A stretch of 64,000 nucleotides of DNA, from positions 1-64,000 of the forward strand of contig WOGZ01000154.1 of the NCBI GenBank assembly GCA_009733775.1, read 5' to 3'. Shown here one piece after another: positions 13,595 through 24,561 of the stretch (positions are counted from its first letter, which is position 1; every line of letters starts with the position of its first letter). Both the position numbers and the translations under genes were made by a program. The notes below the pieces were generated by a model, which did no database searches, was not told the origin of the DNA, and saw nothing but the letters and a program-made list of their open reading frames with translations. This stretch comes from Alectoria sarmentosa (lineage: Eukaryota; Ascomycota; Lecanoromycetes; Lecanorales; Parmeliaceae).

Positions 13595-14311
13595 AATATG
13601 TAAACAAAACAAAGGAAACAAACAGCGCTCACCCTACCTGACTGACTGTTGATGAACCAGCCCATGAGACGCCCTATCTGTCTGTCTGTCAGCATATTGC
13701 GCTTTCTGCTTCAAGAAATGCTGAGGGGGCCTTGTATGCGGTTCTGGTTGTCGAAAAGCTGAATGGGGATGCTTGTGGATTGGACTGGATTGATGGCTGC
13801 AATGGCGATGGCGCTGTGTGGAGTGTTTGTGTGATAACCGGTGGGTGTGTTGCGTGAGGCGTTGAGCGGAAGAGTGATGGGCGTGTGAGGGGTTTGTGGA
13901 CGGTACGATTCAGAGAGTTGTGGGAGGGAGAGGGGATTGGGGGGATGGAGGGACGGGCTGGGGCGGTGTGGAGAGCAGTAATGCGGATGGCAAGGTATAA
14001 GAGCAGAGGGTAGAAGGGGGGTGGTGCTTTGGCTGAGGATTTCAAGAAGAGACAATCGTTTTATTTTCGAGAAGTTCTAGGCGCCTTTGAAGATAGATGT
14101 GAGACTCGGAGTGGAGGTTGGAGAAGCTGTCGAGTCTGGACGAGAGGACGAGGGGAAGAATCTGCGAGAGCGCAACTATAGAAGATGACCACGATGAAGC
14201 ATAATGGGAAACGATTCCTTCGAGTCTGCATTCACATCATACTAGGTACTGCTGCCGGTCCATTTTCATTTTCCAACGCCTCCAATCCGCTCGACAGCCA
14301 GAATTGATTCT

Positions 14312-14830
14312 TCACCGACGATCGTCGCGCAGTAACCTTTCGTACCGCCATGCACGACAGAAATGTTTGAATGTGACATCTGACCAATTTCGCGTGTAGA
14401 AAGGCGTTCTCCTCTGACCCTTCATACCCACGAGGGGACTTGCACTCATAATCACTCGACTGTGCAAATCCCCTCGCGGTTCTCTCCCAATAAGATTTCG
14501 CGAGCCTTGCAACGGAGAACAATAGTGCTCGTTCATTCTCAGCGCCAGAAAAGCCTCTCTTTTTTCTTTTTTGATAAGGTCGAGTTGAAGTTGGTTTGGG
14601 TCTTGCGGTTGGGTGCGAAATCGGCGTGATGCCTGAGCCACGTTTGACATATCGACGTGCGCACGTAGCAGGTCTTGGTGCCATGGCTCTGGGCTGATCC
14701 ACACGCTCTTATTGGGAAATTTGCCGTTGAAGAACCCGCAAGGTTGAAATGCGCCCGGGAGATACAAGTGCTCGCAAATCCGACGCAGGAGCTCAGGTAG
14801 CAAGTCATTGATTATTGATGTTGGTAGCAT
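14312..14830 (-). CDS. F-box-like hypothetical protein (possibly degenerate)
   Basis: A single open frame of 172 codons begins MLPTSIINDLLPELLRR and continues ICEHLYLPGAF. This resembles an F-box helix (LP.EI...I...L). About 45 residues later VDMSNVAQASRRFR resembles the N.AQ.SR.F segment that often follows an F-box in fungal proteins. If real, it would recruit a substrate to an SCF ubiquitin ligase through Skp1. No leucine-rich or other substrate domain follows, and the rest of the frame (basic, KKEKREAF) is unrecognised. The gene may have introns I did not resolve or be a decayed copy; a second - strand frame at 14232-14702 overlaps it. Identification rests on a short motif. Confidence 0.4.
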   Translation of the reverse strand: MLPTSIINDLLPELLRRICEHLYLPGAFQPCGFFNGKFPNKSVWISPEPWHQDLLRAHVDMSNVAQASRRFRTQPQDPNQLQLDLIKKEKREAFLALRMNEHYCSPLQGSRNLIGREPRGDLHSRVIMSASPLVGMKGQRRTPFYTRNWSDVTFKHFCRAWRYERLLRDDRR

Positions 14831-16039
14831 CTTGAATGCAATTAAAAGGCGGTAATTACGGCATCTTTCAGCTCTGTATTAGTTGTAGATGGGTTAGAAG
14901 ATTTTAAAGCATGGTTGCTGGGTATGAGCATGTAGTCGAGGACAATATCTCATGCCTGCTAATGAAATCCACAGAATGAGACGATAAGAAGTTCGGTCAA
15001 TAGCACGACGTGGCCCGTCGTGATCTTCAACTCTGAGGGTTGCTAATTAGCAAGCTCAAATTAGCATAGCAAATCGACATATACGTGGCACCACTCAGTG
15101 GAGGACAAAGCAACGTCATTTTGTGCTCAACTTGGAGCAGTTGCCAATTCTGCTTGAATGGCTGCGGAAGCCCGGCCTGGAACGTGGCTGCGTGGGAGTG
15201 GTAAACAAATTGTCGCACCACAATCCCTAACATTCAACTTTTTCCCAGCTTTTCAAGCATCCCATCTCCAAAGACGCCAACGAGTGTTTAGACCACTTGC
15301 GCTGGCAAAATGGGCCAGGTATCCATGGTTAGTAAACAATACCTCCCAGTCTCTTGATTCATCATCGTTCTACGGTCCATCACGGCACCCTTTGCACGAC
15401 AGTCCTCACTCAAGGATGCCACTCGAGAGGTCCAACGTAGGAAAGGGAGTGGCAGCCACAAACCGCTGAGGTTCACAAGGACCACGACGAGACCAGAGAG
15501 GACTACGAAGGTACTCGGACCTGGGTTCTGTAACAGCCCCCGAGCTTGCAGCCATGTGACGTTCCGATTGCCCGCCCTACAGCTGCGGTCCGTAGGTCCT
15601 GCGAATCTTCGCGCAGCATGCGAGTCCTCCTCGAGGGCCTCCATTGCCTCCTGACTTCCGTGTAGTTTTCTTCCTGCCTCTTGCGCTGCCTTTGTGCTGA
15701 CCAGAGCAACCCACTGTTTGTGTGTATGAAAGCGATCTAGTCTATATCGTCCGAGGAGACTTCCCACGCATAGGAGCTGCAGTACAGTGCTACTGGGGAG
15801 CCCGGACGAGACATGGCTAGCAGTATCGGCGGCAATCTAGGAGGTATTGATAGACACCGAATGAGCCGCACCGGGAACAGATTTGGGCGCGCAACGCTCT
15901 GGATAGATGGTGTATGGTAAAATTCGACATCAATCCGGTGCTGAGTATCGCTTGCGAGGCGCTGGGAGCGTGGGTGACAATTTCTCTGTGCTGGGAAAGG
16001 CTGCTGACGAGAGGCGCCGGCTCAAAGGTTGCATAAGCG
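14831..16039. other. No recognised gene
   Basis: A 159-codon - frame at 15288-15767 has no recognisable domain and no obvious splice context, so it is not called. Otherwise I see nothing in this stretch apart from the 3' flank of the interrupted gene to its right. Confidence 0.45.
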
Positions 16040-16294
16040 TCAGAGTATGATCGAGTAGCTGTAGAATGTTCTGTAAATCTCCCACGGCAGATTGTCTAAC
16101 CGGCCCAGAGGTTGGAGACTTGCTGTGCTCGAGGCTCGAATGCTAGACGACTGGTCGAGAGAGCAGTTCTGCTCGAGCGTCGTCAGGTTGATGGAACGAT
16201 CAGATATCACCTGTTGTATATTTGTCAGCTCCTCCAGCTGCTGCGCATCGATAGGGTCGGCCATGTTGGAAAAGTCGATTCGTGACAACGGCGG

Positions 16295-16360
16295 CACCAG
16301 TGGGTGAAAAAAGTCATTGCCGGAATTTAGCCACTAGCTCCCCCATCGAAAAGCGGAATA
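16295..16360 (+). repeat. Left terminal inverted repeat
   Basis: A 66-bp repeat beginning CACCAGTGGGTGAAAAAAGT. It is the inverse of 17738-17803 with two mismatches in the segment agctcccccatcg. It keeps near-normal GC, unlike the transposon interior. Confidence 0.95.
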
Positions 16361-16412
16361 GATCTATAAATCCTTTACATTATTCTTTTATCACATACAC
16401 AATTCGATTATT

Positions 16413-17723
16413 ATGGGTGTAATCACTCGTTCAAAAGATCGAAGTAAGGCGAAACACAAACGAGATTCATAAAGACGTCATAAAGAGTACGATATATTCA
16501 AAAAAAGCGATATTTTCAAGCTTCTTTTCAAAGGCAAAGAAAATCATAAAACATTCGAACAAATTTGTGATAAAGAAAACGTATTCACACGTACGATTCG
16601 TGAATGAGTTTATAAAGCACGTCGAGATAATAATTTAATTATTATACGTCGTATAAACAAATGGCGATATAAAAGGTCTTAGAAATTGAGTGATAATATA
16701 TTGAATATGTTACTTTCTTCGAATCGAAATCTCGTTCACAAACGCAATTACGTTGCGCAAATTTCTTATTATAAATTGAACATTATAAATTTTTTTTTTA
16801 TCAATTTTATGTGATTACGATATCGAATTAAATTGTTTAAACAAGCTCGTGTTAAATAAATCAATTCAAAAAACAAAAATATCAAAATCGCATATGAATA
16901 CGATCATAAACACGATACAATCGATAACTTTTAAGCATTTATATATTGAATAAATGAAACGTATGTGAACGATACGTCGATATTAATTGATCGAATTTTA
17001 CGATAAAAGGGTACTCGTTATAGCTCGAAGAATATAATTAAAATGCCTTTTTTAAAAAACGTGATTCTTTATATCACCGCATCAATCTCGTATTATCACA
17101 AATTAGAATTAATCTTTTATAATAATTTGAATGATATTTCGAATACTTTTACTCATGTTCAAATCGATTAATTTCAAAAAAAGATTCGTAAATTTACGTA
17201 ACGCAAATTCGAAATTTCGAAGCAATTTCATCAATCAAAGCGATTTTTAATTTGATAAACGAATTTATTTCACGAAGTCGAAATCAAATTTAAAGAGAAC
17301 TTTATAACGTAAGTTTATTATACGCACAAGCTTTTACTCGTGTATTTAAAATGAATTAAATACGAAAAGATTCAAAAACGTGATCGAGACCCTCTTTTAT
17401 AGAAAAATAATAATTCGAATCACGACACTCGCTCGAAAATCAGTTATCTTACGATCTTTAAAAAAGAATATCATATAAAAATTATAACACATCTCGCTCA
17501 ATCATTTAATCTAAATCTTATAAAAGTCGTATAAAATATGTTGAAATAAAGGGTGCTTTATAAAGAGTGAGACGATATATTAAAATATTTAAAATAATTG
17601 CTTTTAAAGAAATGAAAAAAGATTGATTTGAAGAAAACATAATCACGTATTAAAGATATATCATGACGCTATCAATTGTTAATAAAAACAGATGATAAGG
17701 CCATCAAGTCGGCGGAGTGATAG
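16413..17723 (+). pseudogene. DDE transposase, full-length frame with about 23 RIP-type stops
   Basis: One frame from the ATG at 16413 to TAG at 17723 (437 codons) stays in register without any indel. The internal TAA/TAG/TGA codons are each explained by C-to-T or G-to-A changes of Gln, Arg or Trp codons. Readable blocks are FEQICDKENV.TRTIRE (helix-turn-helix-like), ILIDRILR.KGTRYSSKNI, LYITASISYYHKLELIFYN, HEVEIKFKENFIT, THLAQSFNLNLIKVV.NMLK and YQLLIKTDDKAIKSAE. The order matches, from memory, a widespread fungal IS630/Tc1-like transposase family with ILREQGTR, KPKGNAMTQKYY and HPAQSPDLNPIE blocks. The three presumed catalytic acids appear as N, N and K. Confidence 0.8.
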
Positions 17724-17737
17724 AGCATTCATGTATT

Positions 17738-17803
17738 TATTCCGCTTTTCGATGGGAAAGCTAGTGGCTAAATTCCGGCAATGACTTTTTTCACCCACTG
17801 GTG
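17738..17803 (-). repeat. Right terminal inverted repeat
   Basis: A 66-bp repeat ending ACTTTTTTCACCCACTGGTG. It matches the left repeat except where this copy has AA and the left copy, read on the same strand, has GG, as expected for RIP. Confidence 0.95.
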
Positions 17804-17813
17804 GCGGAGGCAT

Positions 17814-18404
17814 GAGCTTAGCTGAATGACAGGTATTGATACAGCCGCTAATAGATAAATTACAGAGACTTGGCATTGAATACGATATTGCGCTGACTGC
17901 CAGGGTCAATACAAAACAAGTATTCCATCACCATCCACTCGATCCTAAATCTAGCCATGCCATTCCAGCTTTGAACCAACCATCTTCAGGCGACCGACCT
18001 GGAGATGGCCACTTTGAGCGTCACATCTTTTGATTACAGATTTTTTTCTCTTCAGCATCATCAATGAGACCTCGTTCATTCTTCATGATGAATTGCTTTT
18101 CAACAGCTTGCAGACCAGGCCATCTCTCCAGCTCTCCGATCTCGCTGATGAATTTCAAAACTGCTCTCTCAGCTTGTTTCTATTCTCCATTCCCGCCAAT
18201 GGTTTCTCTACTCCGGTAAACACAAAAGCGTCATCAATATCTTAGCAACCTTCCGACTATGGACTTCCACACAAGCACCCATACCATAATGTCGCAAATA
18301 GTTTTCTCGAGCTTATACAACCCGTATCTTTTCATGAACAATCTTCTCAATCAAGTTCCCGAGATTTTGCTCGCAAAGCCTCAAAAGAAGTACCAAATGA
18401 CCTA
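17814..18404. other. No recognised gene
   Basis: Immediately upstream of the interrupted small gene. On the - strand 18245-18030 two overlapping frames look weakly coding (FTGVEKPLAGMENRN and KFISEIGELERWPG), but they are out of register with each other. I cannot support a gene. Confidence 0.4.
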
Positions 18405-18877
18405 GTCAGTATTGCACATACCAAAAACGCCGCTGGATCTGCAGGCCGAACTGTACGAGGCCATGTTTTCATTGAATGTGAAGGCAGGGATCTACACCGC
18501 CAATCAGAACCATTATACAGGGACGTAGATTATGCTGCTGCTTTTGTCTGACCAACATGCAGTTTGATTCGCAGGCCTTGTTTGAAATGCTGACTTTTAC
18601 ATCTGACAGAGGATTCAGAGTTCGCTTTCGACCGCTTGAGCCTTCTACGCTGATAGAATTGCATCTGACCTGCGTATACATTTTCTACGAAGCCTCAGTC
18701 GAGATGACTCCAATCAACGAAGCAAAAGACTCTTCGCGCACCTTGTCCGTTCCTGAATACTGCAGGATTCATTTTCTCAGGGCGAGAGAGAGCAAGGCTT
18801 GGTTGGGCAAGTGGCATATTCGACTTGCCAAAGAGATGTCATTGTTCAGCGCGATATACGCAACAAATTGGGCCTGA
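18405..18877 (+). pseudogene. 2EXR/DUF7730-like fragment with frameshift
   Basis: A + frame reads VLHIPKTPLDLQAELYEAMF and continues NVKAGIYTANQNHYT before a TAG near 18525. In the next frame, from about 18530, it continues LTNMQFDSQALFEMLTF and runs open to 18877. The pairing of a P.DLQ.E.YE helix with an LTN.QF.SQAL segment resembles fungal 2EXR/DUF7730 proteins, where LP.E.R..IY is followed by LL.T.RQ...EA. The break is a register change without a convincing intron, so I call it a degraded copy. Similarity is weak and based on pattern only. Confidence 0.3.
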
Positions 18878-21800
18878 AATTGGGCGATGAGGCAGGTCGA
18901 GACGCTCGGACTTGTTTGCCAGCATGATCTACGTGGCACAAATTGTTGCAAGATGCTTTGTGTGGAGCCGGAGTGCGACACCAGTCTGGATGTGACGCCA
19001 AACTGCAGGGCTAGATTTCTTTCCCAGACAGCCAACTTGTATTTGTGTGTGTGAGACGTTGCGCCATACTTCAAAGCTAATTCTTCGAAGAGCGGAGATC
19101 GAGTACTGAGGATATGGCCAGACTTGATAACGGAGACGACGAGTGGAATCAACTTTTCTCCCCCACAATATTGGACATTTCAGACTTTATCTTCACCTCC
19201 ACCACCTGTCGATCTACTAAGTTGACTTCGAAATTTTTGGGCATGTTCTATACTTCACCTTTTACCTAACACTGTTTATTGAGACATTCACCCAGCCTCT
19301 AAGTTCGATTATTTTTACCACAATGACATCCTCATCTTTGAGTTCTTATTGCATCTATCGTCCTACCTGCCTGACACCAGCTCTACCAATACCCAAGCCA
19401 ACGATCTGAGCGGCAGATCCTTTACATGCATCTCCCTGCAATCCCCCACACCCCGCCAAACAGTGAATCCGCAAGGTTGCCACGACCTCCTCCTACTTTG
19501 TCCTCGCCAGGCCAACCCCAGAGAGACACAACGTGTGGTGCGGTCTTATGCCGGACCAATACATGCACTCGGGTGGCTGCTTGACTAAATCAAGGGGTCA
19601 ATCGAACACTTGGACGGATGTGATCACGAACCTCCATATGATGTGGGCGGTAGCGCATGTCGTACAGACTTGTGTGGTTAAGCAAGGCTTGTGCTTGAAA
19701 GGGTAGAAGGAACTCTTTCAGAAGACGTGGACCTTGTCGGCGTACATTGATAAGATTAGGATTGAACCAAGGCGCAACACTGGGTGCGATTCTACCTATT
19801 GCTTGAGTCTTTTATACATTTTGTTGGGACACCCTGAGCAGTTACAGGCTAAGCGCTCACATCTCATGCATATTTAAATCGTCTTGTATGCTTTGCAAAC
19901 ATTACGCAAACATTCTGGAAGTCCTACTGGAATCATTATTGATGAATTCTTGACAACTCTTCCTTTGAATATATGTCCGTCATGGAGAACAATACTATAT
20001 ATTATATATCTCGTATCGTGGCGACAGATGCAACGTTAGTTTCTGGCCATAGTACCCAATTTGGCATTGAGATATTTGTAGTCAAGATCTACATTGCTAG
20101 CGAACACAAGGATCGGGAGTCTTTGCAACCTTTGCAATGTTCTTGGGAGACCGCGCTACGGTCCTTCATCATGACCTGCATGCTCAAGATAGACGCAGAG
20201 AAGAGGTTTCAGGGAGTGCCTCGAAGCCGGCAGCTCGACAGTGTTCAAGCTTATTGAGAAGAATGAACGGTTGCTTTGCAGGCTCCTGTTGAGCCTGACG
20301 TACAGTGATATGCACCAGAAACGGATGGACGAGACCAGATGGGCCAGGTAAACTTCAATATCCAAGGGTTGATGGAAGCAGAGGAAAAGAGGACAAGTCG
20401 CGAGAAAGAAGACAGGTGGTCTTTCAAGCGAGAGAAAGGCTTTCTGTTGAGATGAGAGAAGATTCCTGTCAAGGGGAGGCAACTTCAGAGAAAGGTTGCT
20501 TTGCTCGCACTACCCAGAGCTTACACGGCAGCATTATGAAAGATATGTACTATACCAAGCTTCAGCTTACACGAATGCATTACGAATATGACCTAACTGC
20601 AACACGATTTCCACATATTGCCTCGTCTTTACTACACCTCACGTTTCACATACTCTTCCGTTCTTTCTGTTCTGAAGTGAACGATTTCGATCATCCCAGC
20701 TCAATCATCTTGTCATCTCCTTCAACATACTACGAGCCCCCAAATCCATTGGGCCGTTACTTGTGAGGATTCATCGCGAACTGTATGCTCAAATGGGAAC
20801 CATTTAGAAACGGTCAGCGCAGGAGTGCCTCGACGACAAGGTTTTCCAAGAGTTGCAATGCGGTTTGATATCAGTGGCAGAAGGGGGCGACGGAAGAATA
20901 CAGGTCAGCAACCCAGTGAGAGGTTGTCCAAATCTATGATCGATGAAGACCGAGAGCGGATATCTTCGCAGTCGAACATGAAGAAGGTGGTCGGGCTAGA
21001 GCTAAAAGCGTCTTTTTTTGGTTTTTGTTGATGAAGCTGTGACTGAGCAGGAGCCCCCAGCCAGTCCATTATTAATCTCACAATCTGTAAGGGCCTCGAT
21101 GTACTACAACAACACGTCATCAGCGACCTACGACCCGGGTGTGGAGGAGGCTGTGGCGTGGAAAGATCAAGGATCAAAAGGATCAAAACTGCATTGCCAT
21201 CACTGGCGTCGAGGTCAGACAATCCACGGCCGCTTAGTTGTAAGCTGAGAGGAAATCACAGATACCGACGCGATACATGGAGCTTCGAAGCTGGAGGAGC
21301 GGGCTTACGATTGGTTGTAAGACCGCGGGCGATTGCTGGGGCGAAGCATGAAGTAGTTAGCTAAGAAACAGAGACTCTGAACGAGACGGAAAAACCTACA
21401 AGAGAGAGAACGAAGTAGAAGTCGGGCAAGAAGGGGATCCCAAGAGTTTCAGATCTCCTGAACGAGATGATAGTTGGAGCGAGATAGACCTTGAATGGTT
21501 GTCTGTTTGAGTAGAATAAATTGTGTTTTCAGTACTGAGTACACTCCATTCGGGATCTTTCGAGTCAAGGGTCAATATATTCTGGTCGACGACCAGTGGA
21601 GGGAAACATTAGAAAGACATGAGCACCAGAGCGTAGATTCTCAAGTCTTTCCCCAAGGTCCCAAAGTTCAGGCGCGTTATAGAAAAAGGTGACACTTGCA
21701 ACGATGTTCTCGTGAATGATTGGCATTCTCGTTGAAGAAAAGTATCTTGCATGCGTTTATAATGCTTAAATCAACATTCTTTGACGTAAAAAGTTCACTT

Positions 21801-23178
21801 CTTTGGGTGTATGTCCTCAAAAATTGTGCATAATCTAGAAGAAGGCAGCTTTTTGTGACCTACTTTCGTGAGTACTATTTTCCTGCTGTGGATTTCTGGA
21901 TATTTTTGCAGATTCCTTCTCTGCATGACTCCTGCTCCATTCTCTCAAGTCAGAACCAGGGGAATCTAGAACATGTAGATAGCCAGGGACGTATGTCATT
22001 CTTGACTCCGGTCGACGAGATGAGGCGTCTGGAGTGGCAAGATGGGGGCTCTTCCCGAACGCGACCATTTTTCTAAAAAAAGATAAAGATACACAGAGGA
22101 TCGATGCTTGGTCTGGAAGTCTGCACGGAAAAGCCATGACCAGGAAGCGAAGACGTTGCCAGTACTTCAAGAATAAATAATATCGTATAAGACGAGTGAT
22201 ATCAAGTAGGAATGGGCACGATCATCTGTTCAGACGTCCGCATCGCTCCTGCTTCTCACGCTCGTTCGAAAAATTCGTGACATGAACCAACAAGTCGTGA
22301 AAGTAACGGTCCATCCGCATCCTCAATTCCTTCGAAACCGGCCCTTTTGCTTGAATTGCCACACCCTAGCCTCGCATTCAAAGGATCTCATTCTCACAGT
22401 CTGGCTTCTTCAAGAGCCTCTTCGTGCATGTCGGCGGTAGATGACGGAACGACGATAGAATAGTCGTTGCGTGCCCTCTTCTTTCCTTCTCTGATGTCTA
22501 GTCAGTAGAAGTGTGGGGCTATCACCAGCAAAAAGAATAGGACGGGGTGACTGCTCTGATTTCTCCCAGAAGTCAAGTCCCCTTCCAGCGTCCTTCCTGC
22601 GAGAACGCAAACCTCGCCCCATCCATCCCTAAACACTTTACTTGTTCCTGTCCTGCGGTCTTCCGTTTCTTTCAGTGTCTGTCTCCGAGCGCTGTATCAG
22701 GGTGCTCTGTGTCCTGGACCTCTATGGCTCTTGGCGTTATCTTTTGGGACTTTCCAACTCAAAAGGTCACTTACTGTGTTGGAAGGTTTCGTGCCTCGAG
22801 ATTCTGTATCTTGGTGCTTGCTGTCCTGGAGTTTTTGAGTCTTGGGGTTTCATGTCTTGGGGCTTTCAGGCTTAACTACGTCGCGGTTTCTTGTTTCTCG
22901 GTTTCAACAGTCACAGTGCTCGTACATCTTGCGGCTCGCGTGGTTAGGAGAACAGCGAAGCAAAGAAGTGCCTTACGTCAGACTACTGTCTCGCTGTTGA
23001 AACGAAGAATGGCAAACTTCATAGGATCTAGAACATAATAGTAGCGCGTTACTCAATTGCACATACGATACATAATTCAAGACGTCAACTGCCTCGACGT
23101 CACGTAAATCTAAATACCAAATCAGATCCCATAGCCAAATGATGAAGCGCTCAACAGGTACAAAGCTACATTGAACCA
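18878..23178. other. Gene-poor, nothing supported
   Basis: Several opposing frames of 65-163 codons occur (for example 18769-19152 -, 20305-20766 +, 20905-21222 -, 22547-23038 +), but none shows a domain, signal peptide or consistent splice pattern. 22.55-23.04 kb is unusually rich in T and Cys/Phe codons. Confidence 0.45.
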
Positions 23179-24113
23179 TCAACACCACGACCCACCAGTG
23201 CAAGGCACACAGACACCATGAGTACATATATCCGAGCCGATGCAGTCGTTGAAAGTATGGCATGGATCGCCGAGGCAGTGACCTTTCCAGGTACACGACG
23301 TCGACGCCGAGGCTGATGATGATGCGGGGGCAGAGGATACAGGAGCTGGAGACCCACCACGGCCACCACCTCCACTACCGCCAGCGCAAAGGCTTTTAGA
23401 GTCGGGGATAGAGTATGTAGTCTCATGACATTGGTTCGAAGGTTGGTCGTATAATGGCGTGGCTATGAAGGAAAAAAGTTTAGTGACAATTTCGAATTCG
23501 GGTGTGATGGAGTGCATACTGTCCACGGGAAGACTATTCGGTGGGTCGAGAATAGTCGTCTGCGACCCTCCAGGCAAACTATCCTCACAATTGATCTGGT
23601 CCTGACCACCACCTGCAGTGTTGGATCCAGTCCATAGGTCGATGTGGTATTCCCCCTTTGAGTCCCAATCGGTTACTAGAGGACTGTTAGTGTTCGCCAG
23701 GGACTCTCATATAAAAGGTAAACGAGGCAGCCACATACAGCACTGAGCGCAGTCGTCCTCATTACGGAAGTATTTGCGCAAGAGCGGGACGTAGACGATA
23801 GCACACCGTGGCAGGTTTTTGTTATCCGTGGCGGTTGCGAAAGAGATCGGGTCATCGTAGGTTCCACTACCTGTTCAATCAAACAATCTTAGAGGCTGTA
23901 GAGTTTTAACAAGATTTCGCAGATTGTACCTCCAGCTATAGGGTTCCCATCTGCATTTGTACCGCGTCCGCAGTCAAACGCATTGTCCGAACCAGGAGGC
24001 GAATTGTCTGGCCAGCCATAAAAGGTAAGGGTTACGTCGCTGATAGGGCCACATGATGCTTGGGCTGATGGCAAGGCTAAGAGGGCATATGCCAAGACTG
24101 AGATGACAAGCAT
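23179..24113 (-). CDS. Secreted fungal protein with conserved domain and Cys-rich tail, 4 exons
   Basis: Start chosen at 24113 because it gives a clean signal peptide (MLVISVLAYALLALPSAQA, cut before SCGP); an in-frame ATG at 24182 would put a hydrophilic leader in front. Four exons are joined by introns with GTACAA..CAG, GTATGT..TAG and GTATGC..TAG borders. The mature domain contains VTLTFYGWPDNSPPGSD, GTYDDPISFATA, CAIVYVPLLRKYFRNEDDCA and YHIDLWTGSN. This block pattern recurs in uncharacterised secreted ascomycete proteins; a double-psi beta-barrel-like fold is possible but not shown. A Gly/Ser/Ala-rich linker follows. A compact tail (CTWKGHCLGDPC..FNDC...C..GVC) then resembles a cysteine module seen at the ends of fungal extracellular enzymes. 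A cell-wall or effector role is inference. Confidence 0.82.
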
Positions 24114-24561
24114 ACTGCTTTTTTCAAAACAGATAGTAGAAGAACAGAAGGGCAGAAAGAGATGTGACGAGCAAGCAGGCAAGGACGGAAATGAGAGACA
24201 AGAGAAATACGGTGACTGGACCCGCTTCTTATGTATCTGTCCTCCATACGCCTCATCACCACATCATCCCACCATGATGCGTGAAGTCGAGAGGGGCCGA
24301 ATATGTTGAACGCAGCATCTGAAACATGACGCCCGAGAGAAACAAGCAAGAGTTTTGATAGGAGCACGCTGGCGCGCGGGAACTGCGGAGTATCCGAGCG
24401 AACCGGTGTTTCCCAAATACCGGAGGCAAAGCATGGAAGTCCGTGGATTGGGGGCCATCTTGACACCGACTCCCCTATCCCGCGTTCAGCTCATCATAAT
24501 ACTGGAATCTCGTGGACTGAACCGCACTAAACATTGGGGGTTGCATCCTCTGTTTCGGCCT

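Larger units (their letters stand above)
8241..14311. other. Gene-poor region with microsatellites
   Basis: I found no confidently spliced gene here. It holds CT/GA runs (8350-8400, 9058-9080), CATT repeats (11516-11537), TATC repeats (11903-11925, 12114-12131), and pyrimidine-rich runs. Open frames at 9841-10206 (-, 121 codons), 9879-10361 (+, 160 codons) and 10636-10941 (-, 101 codons, charged) lack recognisable domains and overlap each other, so they are not called. Proline-rich frames at 13.69-14.05 kb (-) come from skewed G-rich DNA. Confidence 0.5.
16295..17803 (+). mobile_element. RIP-killed DDE transposon, 66-bp TIRs, 4-bp target duplication
   Basis: This is a complete 1509-bp DNA transposon. 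Its ends are 66-bp terminal inverted repeats (16295-16360 and 17738-17803) that start CACCAGTGGGTG and match at 64 of 66 positions, both differences being transitions. It is flanked by the direct repeat GCGG at 16291-16294 and 17804-17807. The interior is AT-rich, and the + strand carries one full-length transposase frame with many stops. The transposase looks IS630/Tc1-mariner-like, yet the duplication is 4 bp rather than TA, so superfamily is left open. Confidence 0.9.
16040..17813 (-). pseudogene. Small F-box/2EXR-like gene split by a transposon
   Basis: The right-hand fragment, 17813-17804, reads ATG-CCT-CCG-C. The left-hand fragment continues from 16290 and encodes LSRIDFSNMADPIDAQQ, followed by about 60 more residues. 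It ends with LDNLPWEIYRTFYSYSI, which resembles the LPWEI..IYSY start of fungal F-box or 2EXR-type domains. Removing the 1509-bp element and one 4-bp target copy joins the fragments in frame behind the ATG. This supports both the ORF and the element borders. The frame stops at 16040, just after the motif, so the gene was short, already truncated, or has an unresolved intron. The internal ATG at 16263 (MADPID) could still start translation. Function unknown. Confidence 0.55.

Noticed and set aside
13689..14055. Two proline-rich - strand ORFs of 114-118 codons
   Set aside because: They overlap in different registers in G-skewed DNA and show no domain, signal peptide or splice support.
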